Source: Rhodocyclales bacterium (GTDB lineage Bacteria; Pseudomonadota; Gammaproteobacteria; Burkholderiales; Rhodocyclaceae). From it: a stretch of 64,000 nt of DNA. The position numbers were made by a program, and so were the translations under genes. Shown here piece by piece: positions 17,570 to 29,673 of this stretch. Location of the stretch: positions 1 to 64,000 of the forward strand of contig JACRIX010000021.1 in NCBI GenBank assembly GCA_016215645.1, written 5' to 3'. The notes beneath the pieces are model-generated. The model did no database searches. It had not been told where the DNA came from and saw nothing but the letters and a program-made list of their open reading frames with translations. The number at the start of each line of letters is the position of its first letter. The stretch's first letter is position 1.

Positions 17570-17731
17570 AGGCTGCCCTGCAATGCCGTGGTGCGTGAAA
17601 CGGCAGCGGGAAAGGTCTCGCTTGAGTTTGCCGCCCCCTCGGGGATGATGCGCATTCTCGGCGACCAGCAACTCACCGAACTGGCCAAGGACGCGGACAC
17701 CCGCATCGAGCGCGCCCTGACCAAAGCATGA
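17570..17731 (+). pseudogene. 5'-truncated DUF302-like remnant
   Basis: RLPCNAVVRETAAGKVSLEFAAPSGMMRILGDQQLTELAKDADTRIERALTKA* resembles a DUF302 C-terminus; no matching N-terminal part upstream in frame. Confidence 0.45.
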
Positions 17732-17767
17732 GCATTGCGGGCAACGTGGGGGTGCCCGTCCGCATTC

Positions 17768-18067
17768 CTATTTTGGCCAGCGATTGTGGCCGAGGAATTC
17801 CTCCCAACTGAGGACGCCGTCCTTGTTGCTGTCGAGCTTGTCGAAATTGCTGGCGAGGTAATCGGACTTTCCCGTCACTTCGTCTCGCGACAGTTTGCCG
17901 TCCTTGCTGCCATCCATGGCATCGAAGCGTACTTCCGCCTTCTTCTTTTCGGCGCGTGCCATTTCGCCGCGCGTGCCGGGGGCATCAAGATCGGGGATGA
18001 GGGACTGGGAATGGGTCGCTGTCGACGTGGCGAGCAGCGCAAGTAGCGCGAGCGATGATTTACGCAT
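17768..18067 (-). CDS. Exported EF-hand protein
   Basis: Signal peptide; DAMDGSKDGKLSRDE and DKLDSNKDGVLSWEEF EF-hand loops. Confidence 0.8.
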   Translation of the reverse strand: MRKSSLALLALLATSTATHSQSLIPDLDAPGTRGEMARAEKKKAEVRFDAMDGSKDGKLSRDEVTGKSDYLASNFDKLDSNKDGVLSWEEFLGHNRWPK

Positions 18068-18193
18068 GATACGGGCATCTGTAGGTAGGCCGTCGGAGCC
18101 GGTTCCCTCCGCTCCGATGCCGACACGATGCCCGTCTTCGGGAAAAAAATGAATACAGCGAAAGTAATAATTTGGCAGGAATCTGGGGCTTGT

Positions 18194-18207
18194 TTGATCT
18201 CGATCAA
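18194..18207. promoter_or_regulatory. Perfect FNR/Anr-type site
   Basis: TTGATCTCGATCAA, exact match to TTGATNNNNATCAA, upstream of the - strand EF-hand gene. Confidence 0.55.
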
Positions 18208-19001
18208 CCCTGCCAGCCCAGCGCACGCGAAATCCGCTTCGCCGCATCGGAAACGGCGCGCGGTATGGTGCCATTCCAGTTTGACGGGAACAATCCGGCG
18301 GGCCCAAGGCCGGTAATGGCCAGCACCATCTTTCCCTCGTGATCGAAGACCGGCGCGCAAAAGGCATTGACGCCGGGAAGCACAGATCCGACGGCGCGGC
18401 TCATGCCGTGTTGGCGTGCTTCCGCTACCAGGGCATCGAGTTCGCCGCGACTGGCGGGACGGCGGGGTTCGGCGGCCTGGGCATTGATTGCGAGTTCGTC
18501 ATTGACCCGGCCACGCAGCAAAGCGGAGTCGAAGAAGGCAACGAAACAGAGCCCGATGGCCGAGTTCAGCAGCGGCATGACCGAGCCGGTGCGCAGATTG
18601 ACGTTGATCGGGCGACGCGACTCGACCCAGCGTACGATGGTCGGCCCCATGTTGCCCCAGACCGCCAGGGCCACGGTTTCGCCGATTTCCTCGGCCAGGG
18701 CATCGAGCGAGGCTGCGGCGACCCTGACCGCATCGATGCGTGCGAGGCTGGCAAGACCGAGTTCCAGTGCGAAGGGGCCCAGGTCGTAGCGGCCGGATAC
18801 GGCATCCTGGGCAACGAGTCCGGTGCGCGCCAGGCTGACCAGGTAACGGTGCGCCTTTGCGGCCGGCATCCCGGCCACACGGGCGAGATCGCGCAGCATC
18901 ATCGGTGCGCCATGGTTCGCCAGCACGCGCAGGAGCGGTACGCCGACTTCGATCGACTGGATGCCCTGACGCTCGTCCGTGTCTTTTTCTTCTCCTGACA
19001 T
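18204..19001 (-). CDS. IclR-family transcriptional regulator
   Basis: GIQSIEVGVPLLRVLANHGAPMMLRDLARVAGMPAAKAHRYLVSLARTGLVAQD; IclR effector domain. Confidence 0.92.
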   Translation of the reverse strand: MSGEEKDTDERQGIQSIEVGVPLLRVLANHGAPMMLRDLARVAGMPAAKAHRYLVSLARTGLVAQDAVSGRYDLGPFALELGLASLARIDAVRVAAASLDALAEEIGETVALAVWGNMGPTIVRWVESRRPINVNLRTGSVMPLLNSAIGLCFVAFFDSALLRGRVNDELAINAQAAEPRRPASRGELDALVAEARQHGMSRAVGSVLPGVNAFCAPVFDHEGKMVLAITGLGPAGLFPSNWNGTIPRAVSDAAKRISRALGWQG

Positions 19002-19058
19002 GGGCACGATTATAGAATCGCCGTTCACCCTTCGCAGAATCCGGCATTTCGGACCGCC

Positions 19059-19853
19059 ATGACTCCGGTACTCGTCTTCGACATCGAAAGCATTCCCGAC
19101 ATCGCCGGCCTGCGCGTCTTGCATGAATTGCCCGCGACCTTGGGTGATGGCGAGGTTGCGGAATTTGCTTTTCAGCGCCAGCGGGCGAAGAACGGCAGTG
19201 ACTTCCTGCCCCTGCATCTGCAGCGGATCGTGGTGATTTCCTGTGCGCTGCGCAGCGACGAGGGTTTCCGTGTCTGGTCGCTGGCCGAGCCGAAGTCCGC
19301 TGAAGGCGAGATCATCCAGCGCTTCTTCGACGGCGTGGAGAAGTTCACGCCACAACTGGTCTCCTGGAACGGTGGTGGCTTTGACCTGCCCGTGCTGCAC
19401 TATCGCGGCCTGATCCATGGCGTCAGCGCGCCACGCTATTGGGACATGGGCGAGGGCGATTACCGCGATTCGCGCGATTTCAAGTGGAACAACTACATCA
19501 GCCGCTATCACATGCGGCACACCGACCTGATGGATTTGCTGGCCATGTACCAGCCGCGCGGCAGCGCGCCGCTTGATCAGTTGGCCCGGCTGATGGGCCT
19601 CCCAGGCAAACTGGGCATGGATGGATCCGCAGTCTGGGGCGCCTGGCTGGAGGGGCGCATCGACGAGATTCGGGACTATTGCGAAACGGATGTGGTCAAT
19701 ACTTTCCTGGTATTCCAGCGCTTTCAGATGATGCGCGGCCTGCTCAGCAAGGCGGAGCACGAGGCCGAAATGGCGCAGGTCAAATCATCGCTGGCCGCGA
19801 CGGGGCTGCCCCATTGGAAAGAGTTCCTTGCCGCCTGGGAGGCCTCATGTTGA
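19059..19853 (+). CDS. PolB-type 3'-5' exonuclease-like protein
   Basis: VLVFDIESIPD...SWNGGGFDLPVLHYR...RHTDLMDLL...YCETDVVNTFLVF exonuclease motifs. Confidence 0.85.
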   Translation: MTPVLVFDIESIPDIAGLRVLHELPATLGDGEVAEFAFQRQRAKNGSDFLPLHLQRIVVISCALRSDEGFRVWSLAEPKSAEGEIIQRFFDGVEKFTPQLVSWNGGGFDLPVLHYRGLIHGVSAPRYWDMGEGDYRDSRDFKWNNYISRYHMRHTDLMDLLAMYQPRGSAPLDQLARLMGLPGKLGMDGSAVWGAWLEGRIDEIRDYCETDVVNTFLVFQRFQMMRGLLSKAEHEAEMAQVKSSLAATGLPHWKEFLAAWEASC

Positions 19854-20389
19854 TCGACGCGAAACAATCCGCCCTGCTGGTGGTGGACGTCCAGGGCCGT
19901 TTGGTGCCGGCGATTTCCGGCTGGCAAACCTTGATCGATCAAGTGATCTGGCTGATCCGCGTGGCGCGCCGCATGGAGATTCCGGTACTAGCCTGCGAAC
20001 AGTATCCGCAGGGCCTGGGTCCGACCCATCCCATGGTCGCGGCCGAACTTCCGCACGCTTGCATCGCCGGCAAGCTGCATTTTTCGGCGGTCGCGGGCGG
20101 CTGTCATGGCTTTGACGCCGCCGGCACCTTCCTCCAACTCGTGGTCTGCGGCATGGAGTCTCATGTCTGCGTTCTGCAAACCGTCATGGAACTGCTGGCG
20201 AGCGGACGCCAGGTCTTTGTCGTGGAAGAAGGCGTCGGTTCGCGCCGCGAATCCGACAAGGCCCTTGCGCTGGCACGCATGCGTCAGGCCGGCGCGGTGA
20301 TCGTCAGCCGCGAGATGGTCGCCTTCGAATGGCTGCGCAAGGCGGACTCCGAGCTGTTCCGCGAGATCAGCCGCACCTTTCTGCGCTGA
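19847..20389 (+). CDS. Isochorismatase-family hydrolase
   Basis: MLIDAKQSALLVVDVQGRLVPAI...VVCGMESHVCVLQTVMELL. Confidence 0.9.
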   Translation: MLIDAKQSALLVVDVQGRLVPAISGWQTLIDQVIWLIRVARRMEIPVLACEQYPQGLGPTHPMVAAELPHACIAGKLHFSAVAGGCHGFDAAGTFLQLVVCGMESHVCVLQTVMELLASGRQVFVVEEGVGSRRESDKALALARMRQAGAVIVSREMVAFEWLRKADSELFREISRTFLR

Positions 20390-20451
20390 ATTTAGAGCGG
20401 GGCGACTACACCCGGCAGGCAAACTGCGCTATTCTTAAAACGTTTGTTTGA

Positions 20452-20461
20452 AACGGCCGTT
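20452..20461. promoter_or_regulatory. Candidate operator palindrome upstream of acyl-CoA dehydrogenase-fadBA
   Basis: AACGGCCGTT, within AAACGTTTGTTTGAAACGGCCGTTCG. Confidence 0.3.
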
Positions 20462-20507
20462 CGCAACAGGGCGGCCGTGGGTAGCCAATAAGACTAAGGA
20501 GGACCCC

Positions 20508-22298
20508 ATGGGTCAATACAATGCGCCCTTGCGCGACATGCACTTCGTTCTGCACGAACTGCTCGATGTCTCCAGCGAACTCAAAGCCCTTCCAGCGCAC
20601 GCCGAGGTCGATACGGACACGATCAACCAGATTCTGGAAGAGGGCGGCAAGTTCACCTCCGAGGTGTTGTTCCCGCTCAACCATGTTGGCGACCGCGAGG
20701 GTTGTCGGCTCGACCCCGCCACGCACGAAGTCACCACGCCGACGGGCTTCAAGGAGGCCTATCGCCAGTTCGTCGATGGCGGCTGGCCGTCGCTGACCTG
20801 CGACCCCGAGTATGGCGGCCAGGGCCTGCCGATCGTGGTCTACAACTCGCTGTCGGAGATGCTGAACTCGGCTAACCAGGCCTGGTACATGTATCCGGGC
20901 CTCTCGCACGGCGCCTACGAATGCCTGCACGAACACGGCACGCCGGAGCTGAAGGCGCTCTACCTGCCGAAGCTGGTCTCCGGCCAATGGACCGGCACCA
21001 TGTGCCTGACCGAGCCGCATTGCGGTACCGACCTCGGCCTCCTGCGTTCGAAGGCAGTGCCCCAGGTCGATGGCAGCTACAAGATCACCGGCGGCAAGAT
21101 CTTCATCTCGGCCGGCGAGCACGACATGGCGGAGAACATCGTGCATCTGGTCCTGGCACGCCTGCCCGATGCACCGGCCGGCACCAAGGGCATTTCGCTG
21201 TTCGTGGTGCCGAAGTTCATCCCCAATGCCGACGGCAGCCTCGGCGCACGCAATGCCATTGCCTGCGGCGCACTCGAAGAGAAAATGGGCATCCACGGCA
21301 ATGCCACCTGCCAGATGAACCTCGACGACGCCACCGCCTGGCTGATCGGCCAGCCGAACAAGGGCCTCAATGCCATGTTCGTGATGATGAACGCGGCTCG
21401 TCTCGGCGTCGGCATGCAGTCGCTGGGGCTGACCGAGGTGGCTTTCCAGAACGCGCTGGCCTACGCCAAGGAACGCTTGCAGATGCGCAGCCTTTCTGGC
21501 CCCAAGGCGCCGGACAAGCCGGCCGATCCGATCATCGTGCATCCGGACGTGCGGCGCATGCTGCTGACCGCCAAGGCCTATGCCGAAGGCGGTCGCGCCT
21601 TTTCATCCTTCATCGCACTGCAGATCGATCGCGAGCTGAATCACCCCGATGAGGAAGTACGCAAGGACGCCGCCGATCTGGTGACGCTGCTGACGCCGAT
21701 CGTCAAGGCCTTCATGACCGACAACGGATGGATCGCAACCTCGGAGGCGATGCAGGTGCATGGTGGCATGGGTTTTATCCGCCAGACCGGGATGGAGCAG
21801 TACGTGCGCGACGCCCGCATCAACATGATCTACGAAGGCACCAACACCATCCAGTCGCTCGACCTGCTGGGGCGCAAGATCCTGATGGACAACGGCGCCA
21901 GGCTGAAGAAATTCGGCGCGCTGGTGCAGGCCTTCGTCGAGGAAAACGGCACCGGTGAAGCCATGAGCGAATTCGTCACGCCGCTGGCCGACCTCGGCGA
22001 CAAGGTGACCAAGCTGACCATGGAAATCGGCATGAAGGCCTTCCAGAACCAGGACGAGGTCGGGGCCGCCGCCGTGCCTTACCTGCGGGTGGTCGGTCAC
22101 CTGGTCTACAGCTACTTCTTCGCTCGCATGGCGAAGATCGCCCTGGCCAAACAGGATTCCGGCGACGATTTCTACAAGGCCAAGCTCGCCACCGCACGTT
22201 TCTACTTTGCCCGCCTGCTGCCGGAAACCGCCATGCTGATACGGCAGGCACGCTCCGGCGCCAAGTCTCTCCTGGAACTCGAAGCAGAACTATTTTAA
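20508..22298 (+). CDS. Acyl-CoA dehydrogenase (~600 aa, DmdC-like/FadE group)
   Basis: MGQYNAPLRDMHFVLHELLDVSSELKALP...GTMCLTEPHCGTDLG...MQVHGGMGFIRQTGMEQYVRDARINMIYEGTNTIQSLDLLGRK. Confidence 0.93.
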   Translation: MGQYNAPLRDMHFVLHELLDVSSELKALPAHAEVDTDTINQILEEGGKFTSEVLFPLNHVGDREGCRLDPATHEVTTPTGFKEAYRQFVDGGWPSLTCDPEYGGQGLPIVVYNSLSEMLNSANQAWYMYPGLSHGAYECLHEHGTPELKALYLPKLVSGQWTGTMCLTEPHCGTDLGLLRSKAVPQVDGSYKITGGKIFISAGEHDMAENIVHLVLARLPDAPAGTKGISLFVVPKFIPNADGSLGARNAIACGALEEKMGIHGNATCQMNLDDATAWLIGQPNKGLNAMFVMMNAARLGVGMQSLGLTEVAFQNALAYAKERLQMRSLSGPKAPDKPADPIIVHPDVRRMLLTAKAYAEGGRAFSSFIALQIDRELNHPDEEVRKDAADLVTLLTPIVKAFMTDNGWIATSEAMQVHGGMGFIRQTGMEQYVRDARINMIYEGTNTIQSLDLLGRKILMDNGARLKKFGALVQAFVEENGTGEAMSEFVTPLADLGDKVTKLTMEIGMKAFQNQDEVGAAAVPYLRVVGHLVYSYFFARMAKIALAKQDSGDDFYKAKLATARFYFARLLPETAMLIRQARSGAKSLLELEAELF

Positions 22299-22310
22299 GC
22301 GAGGAGCATC

Positions 22311-24698
<2,388 letters not shown>

Positions 24699-24718
24699 GC
24701 GCAATTGAGGAGATCGAA

Positions 24719-25915
24719 ATGAGCAAACAACTGCAAGACGCCTACATCGTCGCCGCCACCCGCACCCCGATCGGCAAGGCGCCGCGCGGCATGTTCCGCA
24801 ATGTGCGCCCCGACGACCTGCTGGTCGCCGCGATCCGCTCCGCCACGAGCCAGGTGCCGGGCCTCGACCCCAAGCTGATCGAGGACGCCATCGTCGGCTG
24901 CTCCTTCCCCGAGGGCGAATCCGGCCTCAACATGGCGAGGAACGCCGTGCTGCTGGCCGGCCTGCCCAACACCGTGGGCGGCGTCACCGTCAATCGCTTC
25001 TGTGCGTCAGGGATAACCGCGATCGCCATGGCCGCCGACCGCATCCGCGTCGGCCAGGCCGATGTCATGATCGCCGGCGGTGCCGAGTCGATGTCCATGG
25101 TGCCGATGGGCGGCTTCCATCCCTCGATCAACATGAATGTGTTCGCCGACGAGAATGTCGGCATGGCCTACGGCATGGGCCTCACCGCCGAGAAGGTCGC
25201 CAACCAGTGGAAGGTCACGCGCGAGATGCAGGACCAGTTCGCGCTCGAATCGCACCAGCGGGCCATCGCCGGGCAGCAGGCGGGCGAGTTCGACGCCGAG
25301 ACGACCGCGGTCGAGATCGTCGAGCGCGTGCCGAATCTGTCCACGGGCGAAATCGAACTGAAGAAGCGCAGCGTCAATCGCGACGAAGGCGCTCGCGCCG
25401 AATCGACACTGGGCGCGCTGGCCAAGCTGAAACCGGTGTTCGCCGCTAAAGGCTCGGTGACGGCCGGCAACAGTTCGCAGACCTCCGACGGCGCCGGCGC
25501 GCTGATCCTCGTCAGCGAGAAGATACTCAAACAGTTCAACCTGACGCCGCTGGCGCGCTTCGTGTCTTTCGCCGTGCGCGGCGTGCCGCCCGAGATCATG
25601 GGCATCGGCCCCAAGGAAGCGATCCCGGTGGCCTGCAAGCTGGCCGGCATCACCCAGGACCAGCTCGACTGGATCGAACTCAACGAGGCCTTTGCCGCGC
25701 AGTCACTGGCGGTGATCAAGGACCTCGGGCTCGACCCGGCCAAGGTCAATCCGATCGGCGGCGCCATCGCCCTTGGCCACCCGCTCGGCGCTACCGGCGC
25801 GATCCGCTCCGCCACGGTAATTCACGCCCTGCGCCGGCGCAACCTGAAGTACGGCATGGTGACCATGTGCGTCGGCACCGGCATGGGTGCGGCAGGGATT
25901 TTCGAGCGGATGTAA
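24719..25915 (+). CDS. fadA: Acetyl-CoA C-acyltransferase (thiolase)
   Basis: DAYIVAATRTPIGKAPRG...VNRFCASGITAIAMAADRI...GGAIALGHPLGATGAI...MCVGTGMGAAGIFE. Confidence 0.95.
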   Translation: MSKQLQDAYIVAATRTPIGKAPRGMFRNVRPDDLLVAAIRSATSQVPGLDPKLIEDAIVGCSFPEGESGLNMARNAVLLAGLPNTVGGVTVNRFCASGITAIAMAADRIRVGQADVMIAGGAESMSMVPMGGFHPSINMNVFADENVGMAYGMGLTAEKVANQWKVTREMQDQFALESHQRAIAGQQAGEFDAETTAVEIVERVPNLSTGEIELKKRSVNRDEGARAESTLGALAKLKPVFAAKGSVTAGNSSQTSDGAGALILVSEKILKQFNLTPLARFVSFAVRGVPPEIMGIGPKEAIPVACKLAGITQDQLDWIELNEAFAAQSLAVIKDLGLDPAKVNPIGGAIALGHPLGATGAIRSATVIHALRRRNLKYGMVTMCVGTGMGAAGIFERM

Positions 25916-25948
25916 TCCGCTGCGCAGTGCCGGAAGGAGGCGGGCGGC

Positions 25949-27208
25949 TCAGCCCGCCTCTGTGCCCAGTTGCTGAACCCAGTGAATGGCCTCGGCAAGC
26001 ATGATACCCATGATGGCCACGGGAGCTTTGTCGCCAAACGGGGCCAGTCGCTCCTGAACGGCGCCCACATCATTGCGGTCATAGCACTCCAGGATATCCA
26101 GCAGATTTCCCAGTACCCCCTGGCGGTGGGACAAGGCCAGGCGGACTTCCTGGTCGAGGGCGATGTTGGCCAGCACGTCAGTCATGGACATGTGCAGGGC
26201 GGTGGGCACGACTGACATCAAACCGGTCAGAAAGGCCGGTTCGCGCAGGCGTTTGAGTTCAGGATGCAGCCGCTCGGCGAGAGACTCCATGTACCGCCCT
26301 CGCAGTGCCGCCAACTGCAGCAGCGGGTTTCGGGCAACGTCGAGATTGCCACCCTGGGCGAAGATGAGCAGGTGTAGCCAGCGCTGCAACTGCTTGGTGC
26401 CCACGGCGGTGATGGCGTTGCGGATCGAGGTGACCCGGGTGCGCATGCCGCTGCCCACGGAATTGGCGATGCGCAGGAGATTGATCACCAGCGCGGGTTC
26501 GGTGCGGAACGCAGCATCGAGGCTCACCAGGTCGGCCTCTTCGGCAAGCAGTCGCGAAATCCGCAGCAGGCCCTGAATCGAGGCATCGAGCTTGCGGCCT
26601 TCGATCACCGCCGGTTCGGCGAACGCATAGCCTTGGAGTAGTTCGAAGCCAAGCATGCGGCAGACTTCCTGCTGCGCCTGGGTATCCACCCCGGCTGCAA
26701 TCAGCTTCCGTCGCGCCGTGGCCAATGTCCGCGTCACGGTCTGTAGGTTTGAGGGCGGCACTGTTGCCAAATCGACCTTGATCCATTCGGCGAGTTCGAC
26801 CGTCGGCCAGACGCCCTCGGCAATTTCCGTCGTCCCGGTGAGGCAGAAACGGTAGCCGCGTTCCTTCAACAGGCGACAGCGGTGAAGGGTTCCCTCTTGG
26901 TGAAAGTCGGCCAGGCTGACCTCAAGCACCACGGTTTCCGGCGGAAGCAATTCGATAAAGTCCGCGGCAAGAAACTCTGCGTTGACGCGTATGAAGGTCA
27001 ATGCATGTCCGAAGGCATCCGCCAGACCCAGTTCGGAGAAGGCCTTGCACACCATGTTGGCCGTTGCGATCGCGAGGCTGCCCTGCGCTGATCCTCGTGT
27101 GTCGTTGAACTGGAGTTCATAGCCGATCACGGCCTGATGGCGATCGAGAATGGGTTGGCGGCCGACGAAGACTTCTCGCAGCTGATCCTGGTCTGTGTCG
27201 GGCTTCAT
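25949..27208 (-). CDS. EAL plus HDOD domain signalling protein (degenerate EAL)
   Basis: FVGRQPILDRHQAVIGYELQFND and C-terminal HDOD domain (SIRNAITAVGTKQLQRWLHLLIFA). Confidence 0.88.
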   Translation of the reverse strand: MKPDTDQDQLREVFVGRQPILDRHQAVIGYELQFNDTRGSAQGSLAIATANMVCKAFSELGLADAFGHALTFIRVNAEFLAADFIELLPPETVVLEVSLADFHQEGTLHRCRLLKERGYRFCLTGTTEIAEGVWPTVELAEWIKVDLATVPPSNLQTVTRTLATARRKLIAAGVDTQAQQEVCRMLGFELLQGYAFAEPAVIEGRKLDASIQGLLRISRLLAEEADLVSLDAAFRTEPALVINLLRIANSVGSGMRTRVTSIRNAITAVGTKQLQRWLHLLIFAQGGNLDVARNPLLQLAALRGRYMESLAERLHPELKRLREPAFLTGLMSVVPTALHMSMTDVLANIALDQEVRLALSHRQGVLGNLLDILECYDRNDVGAVQERLAPFGDKAPVAIMGIMLAEAIHWVQQLGTEAG

Positions 27209-27274
27209 GATTTCGCCAACGAAATAGGGATGAGGGAATGCGCAAGCTTACCGGATGTGTCTCGTCTGGCGGGT

Positions 27275-27850
27275 TCAGCGCGCGATATGTCCGGCGATCC
27301 AGCTTCTTAGCGACGCAAGGTCGCCGGCAAAGCTGCCCGGACGCATCAAGCTGACGCCAAAGACATAGGCGTAGAGCAGCAGGCTGCGCGCCTGGGCCTC
27401 GTGTTCGTCGAGCTTGCAGGCGCGGAACAGGCGGCAGGCGCAGGCCAGGCGTTCCGCGTCGACTTCCTCGACCATGGCCACGGCTTGCGCATCGCGCCGC
27501 GCCCAGTCGCGCACCGCCGCCTCGATGGCAATGCCCTTGCGGTTGCGCGCCGAGGAATAGACCTCGATGGTGTGCAGCAGCGCCGCGGCTTCGCCGCCGG
27601 GCTCGGCCTGGGTTTGCTTGCGAATATCGTGGATGCGGCCGTCCTTCCAGAACTGAAGTACCGCATCCTGCAGATCACGACGGTCCTTGAAGTGCCAGTA
27701 GAAGCTGCCCTTGGTGACACCCAGGCGTTTGGCCAGCACTTCCACGCGCAGGCGTTCGGCCCCGTGCTCGGCAAGGATCGCGATCGCGCCCTTGATCCAG
27801 GTGTCTCGGTCCAGGGCGACGCGGGGTGATTTGTCAGTTTTTGTTTCCAT
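27275..27850 (-). CDS. TetR/AcrR-family regulator
   Basis: TWIKGAIAILAEHGAERLRVEVLAKRLGVTKGSFYWHFKDRRDLQDAVLQFW. Confidence 0.93.
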   Translation of the reverse strand: METKTDKSPRVALDRDTWIKGAIAILAEHGAERLRVEVLAKRLGVTKGSFYWHFKDRRDLQDAVLQFWKDGRIHDIRKQTQAEPGGEAAALLHTIEVYSSARNRKGIAIEAAVRDWARRDAQAVAMVEEVDAERLACACRLFRACKLDEHEAQARSLLLYAYVFGVSLMRPGSFAGDLASLRSWIAGHIAR

Positions 27851-27864
27851 ACGGTAGGGTATTG
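27847..27864. promoter_or_regulatory. TetR operator candidate 1 (overlaps tetR start codon)
   Basis: CCATAC-GGTAGG-GTATTG, 6-6-6 inverted repeat with one mismatch. Confidence 0.55.
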
Positions 27865-27898
27865 AGTTTTGCGTGCGGCTGCGGTAGTATCCCACATT

Positions 27899-27916
27899 CC
27901 ATACCGTAGCGTATGG
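27899..27916. promoter_or_regulatory. TetR operator candidate 2
   Basis: CCATAC-CGTAGC-GTATGG, perfect 6-6-6 inverted repeat. Confidence 0.6.
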
Positions 27917-27979
27917 AAAGACGTCCCTGGAATAGTCGCTACAATGTATTTTTCGAGATAACAAGATAAGGAGAGCCGC

Positions 27980-28732
27980 TTGAAAATCCTCGTTCCCGTC
28001 AAGCGCGTGATTGACTACAACGTCAAGGTCCGCGTCAAGGCAGACGGCACTGGTGTCGATCTGGCGAACGTGAAAATGTCGATGAATCCCTTCGACGAAA
28101 TCGCGGTTGAAGAAGCCATGCGACTCAAGGAAGCCGGCAAGGCGACCGAAGTGGTCGCCATCTCCTGTGGCGTCACGGCCTGCCAGGAAACACTGCGCAC
28201 CGCGATGGCGATCGGCGCCGACCGCTCGGTACTCGTCGAGACTGACGTCGAACTGCAGCCGCTGGCCGTGGCCAAACTGCTGGCCGCCGTGGCGAAGAAA
28301 GAGGCACCGCAACTGATCATCCTCGGCAAGCAGGCCATCGACGACGATGCCAACCAGACCGGGCAGATGCTGGCTGCGCTGCTCGGCTGGTCGCAGGCGA
28401 CGTTCGCCTCGAAGGTCGTGATCGGCGACGGCAAGGCGAGCGTGACACGTGAAGTCGATGGCGGTCTCGAAACCATCGAGATCACACTGCCGGCCATCGT
28501 CACCACCGACTTGCGCCTCAACGAACCGCGCTACGCGACGCTGCCCAACATCATGAAGGCGAAGAAGAAGCCGCTGGAGGTCGTCAAGCCGGCGGATCTT
28601 GGTGTTGATGTCGCCCCGCGCCTGGCTACGGTCAGCGTTGCCGAACCGCCCAAGCGCAGCGCCGGTATCAAGGTGGCCGATGTCGCCGCCCTCGTCGACA
28701 AACTCAAGAATGAAGCCAAGGTGATCGCATGA
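27980..28732 (+). CDS. etfB: Electron transfer flavoprotein subunit beta (TTG start)
   Basis: [53 protein letters not shown]. Confidence 0.96.
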   Translation: MKILVPVKRVIDYNVKVRVKADGTGVDLANVKMSMNPFDEIAVEEAMRLKEAGKATEVVAISCGVTACQETLRTAMAIGADRSVLVETDVELQPLAVAKLLAAVAKKEAPQLIILGKQAIDDDANQTGQMLAALLGWSQATFASKVVIGDGKASVTREVDGGLETIEITLPAIVTTDLRLNEPRYATLPNIMKAKKKPLEVVKPADLGVDVAPRLATVSVAEPPKRSAGIKVADVAALVDKLKNEAKVIA

Positions 28733-29661
28733 GCCTCCTCGTCATCGCAGAACACGACAACGCCAGCCTCAAGACGGCGACCCTCAATGCCATCACTGCG
28801 GCTGTCAAGATCGGCGGCGAGATTCATGTCCTCGTTGCCGGGTCCGGCTGTGGTGCGGTCGCGGAGCAGGCGGCGAAAGTCGCTGGGGTCGCCAAGGTCC
28901 GCGTCGCCGATGCCGCCCACTTTGGTGATCAGACGGCAGAGAATCTCGCCGCCCTGATCGTTGCCAATGCCGCTGGCTACAGCCACATCCTGGCGCCCGC
29001 CACCAGCAATGGCAAGAATACCCTGCCGCGGGTCGCCGCCCTGCTGGACGTGGCGCAGATTTCCGAGATCAGCGCCGTGGTCGATGCCGACACCTTCGTG
29101 CGGCCGATCTATGCGGGCAATGCCATGGCTACGGTCAAGTCGGCAGATGCCACCAAGGTCATCACCGTTCGTACCACCGGCTTCGATGCCGCCGCCGCTA
29201 CCGGCGGCAGTGCCGTCGTGGAAGCATTGGCCGCTGGCGCCGATCTGGGCCTGTCCAGACTCATCGGCCGCGAACTGACCAAGTCGGCGCGTCCCGAACT
29301 GGGTGCCGCCAAGATCATCGTTTCCGGGGGGCGTGGCATGGGCAGCGGCGAGAACTATCACAAGGTGCTGGAACCGCTGGCCGACAAGCTGGGCGCCGCC
29401 ATGGGTGCCTCCCGTGCGGCAGTCGATGCGGGCTTTGTGCCCAATGACTATCAAGTGGGCCAGACCGGCAAGATCGTTGCGCCGCAGCTTTACATTGCGA
29501 TCGGCATTTCGGGTGCCATCCAGCATCTTGCCGGCATGAAGGACTCCAAGGTGATCGTGGCAATCAACAAGGACGCGGATGCGCCGATCTTCCAGGTGGC
29601 GGATTACGGTCTTGTCGCCGACCTGTTCACTGCCGTCCCGGAACTTGTCGCAGCGCTCTGA
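28729..29661 (+). CDS. etfA: Electron transfer flavoprotein subunit alpha
   Basis: [24 protein letters not shown]...[13 protein letters not shown]...[45 protein letters not shown]. Confidence 0.96.
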   Translation: MSLLVIAEHDNASLKTATLNAITAAVKIGGEIHVLVAGSGCGAVAEQAAKVAGVAKVRVADAAHFGDQTAENLAALIVANAAGYSHILAPATSNGKNTLPRVAALLDVAQISEISAVVDADTFVRPIYAGNAMATVKSADATKVITVRTTGFDAAAATGGSAVVEALAAGADLGLSRLIGRELTKSARPELGAAKIIVSGGRGMGSGENYHKVLEPLADKLGAAMGASRAAVDAGFVPNDYQVGQTGKIVAPQLYIAIGISGAIQHLAGMKDSKVIVAINKDADAPIFQVADYGLVADLFTAVPELVAAL

Positions 29662-29673
29662 GGCGCAAAACAA

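Noticed and set aside
19930-19942. TTGATCGATCAA resembling an FNR site
   Set aside because: Spacing is 2 instead of 4 nt, and it lies inside the isochorismatase-family CDS.
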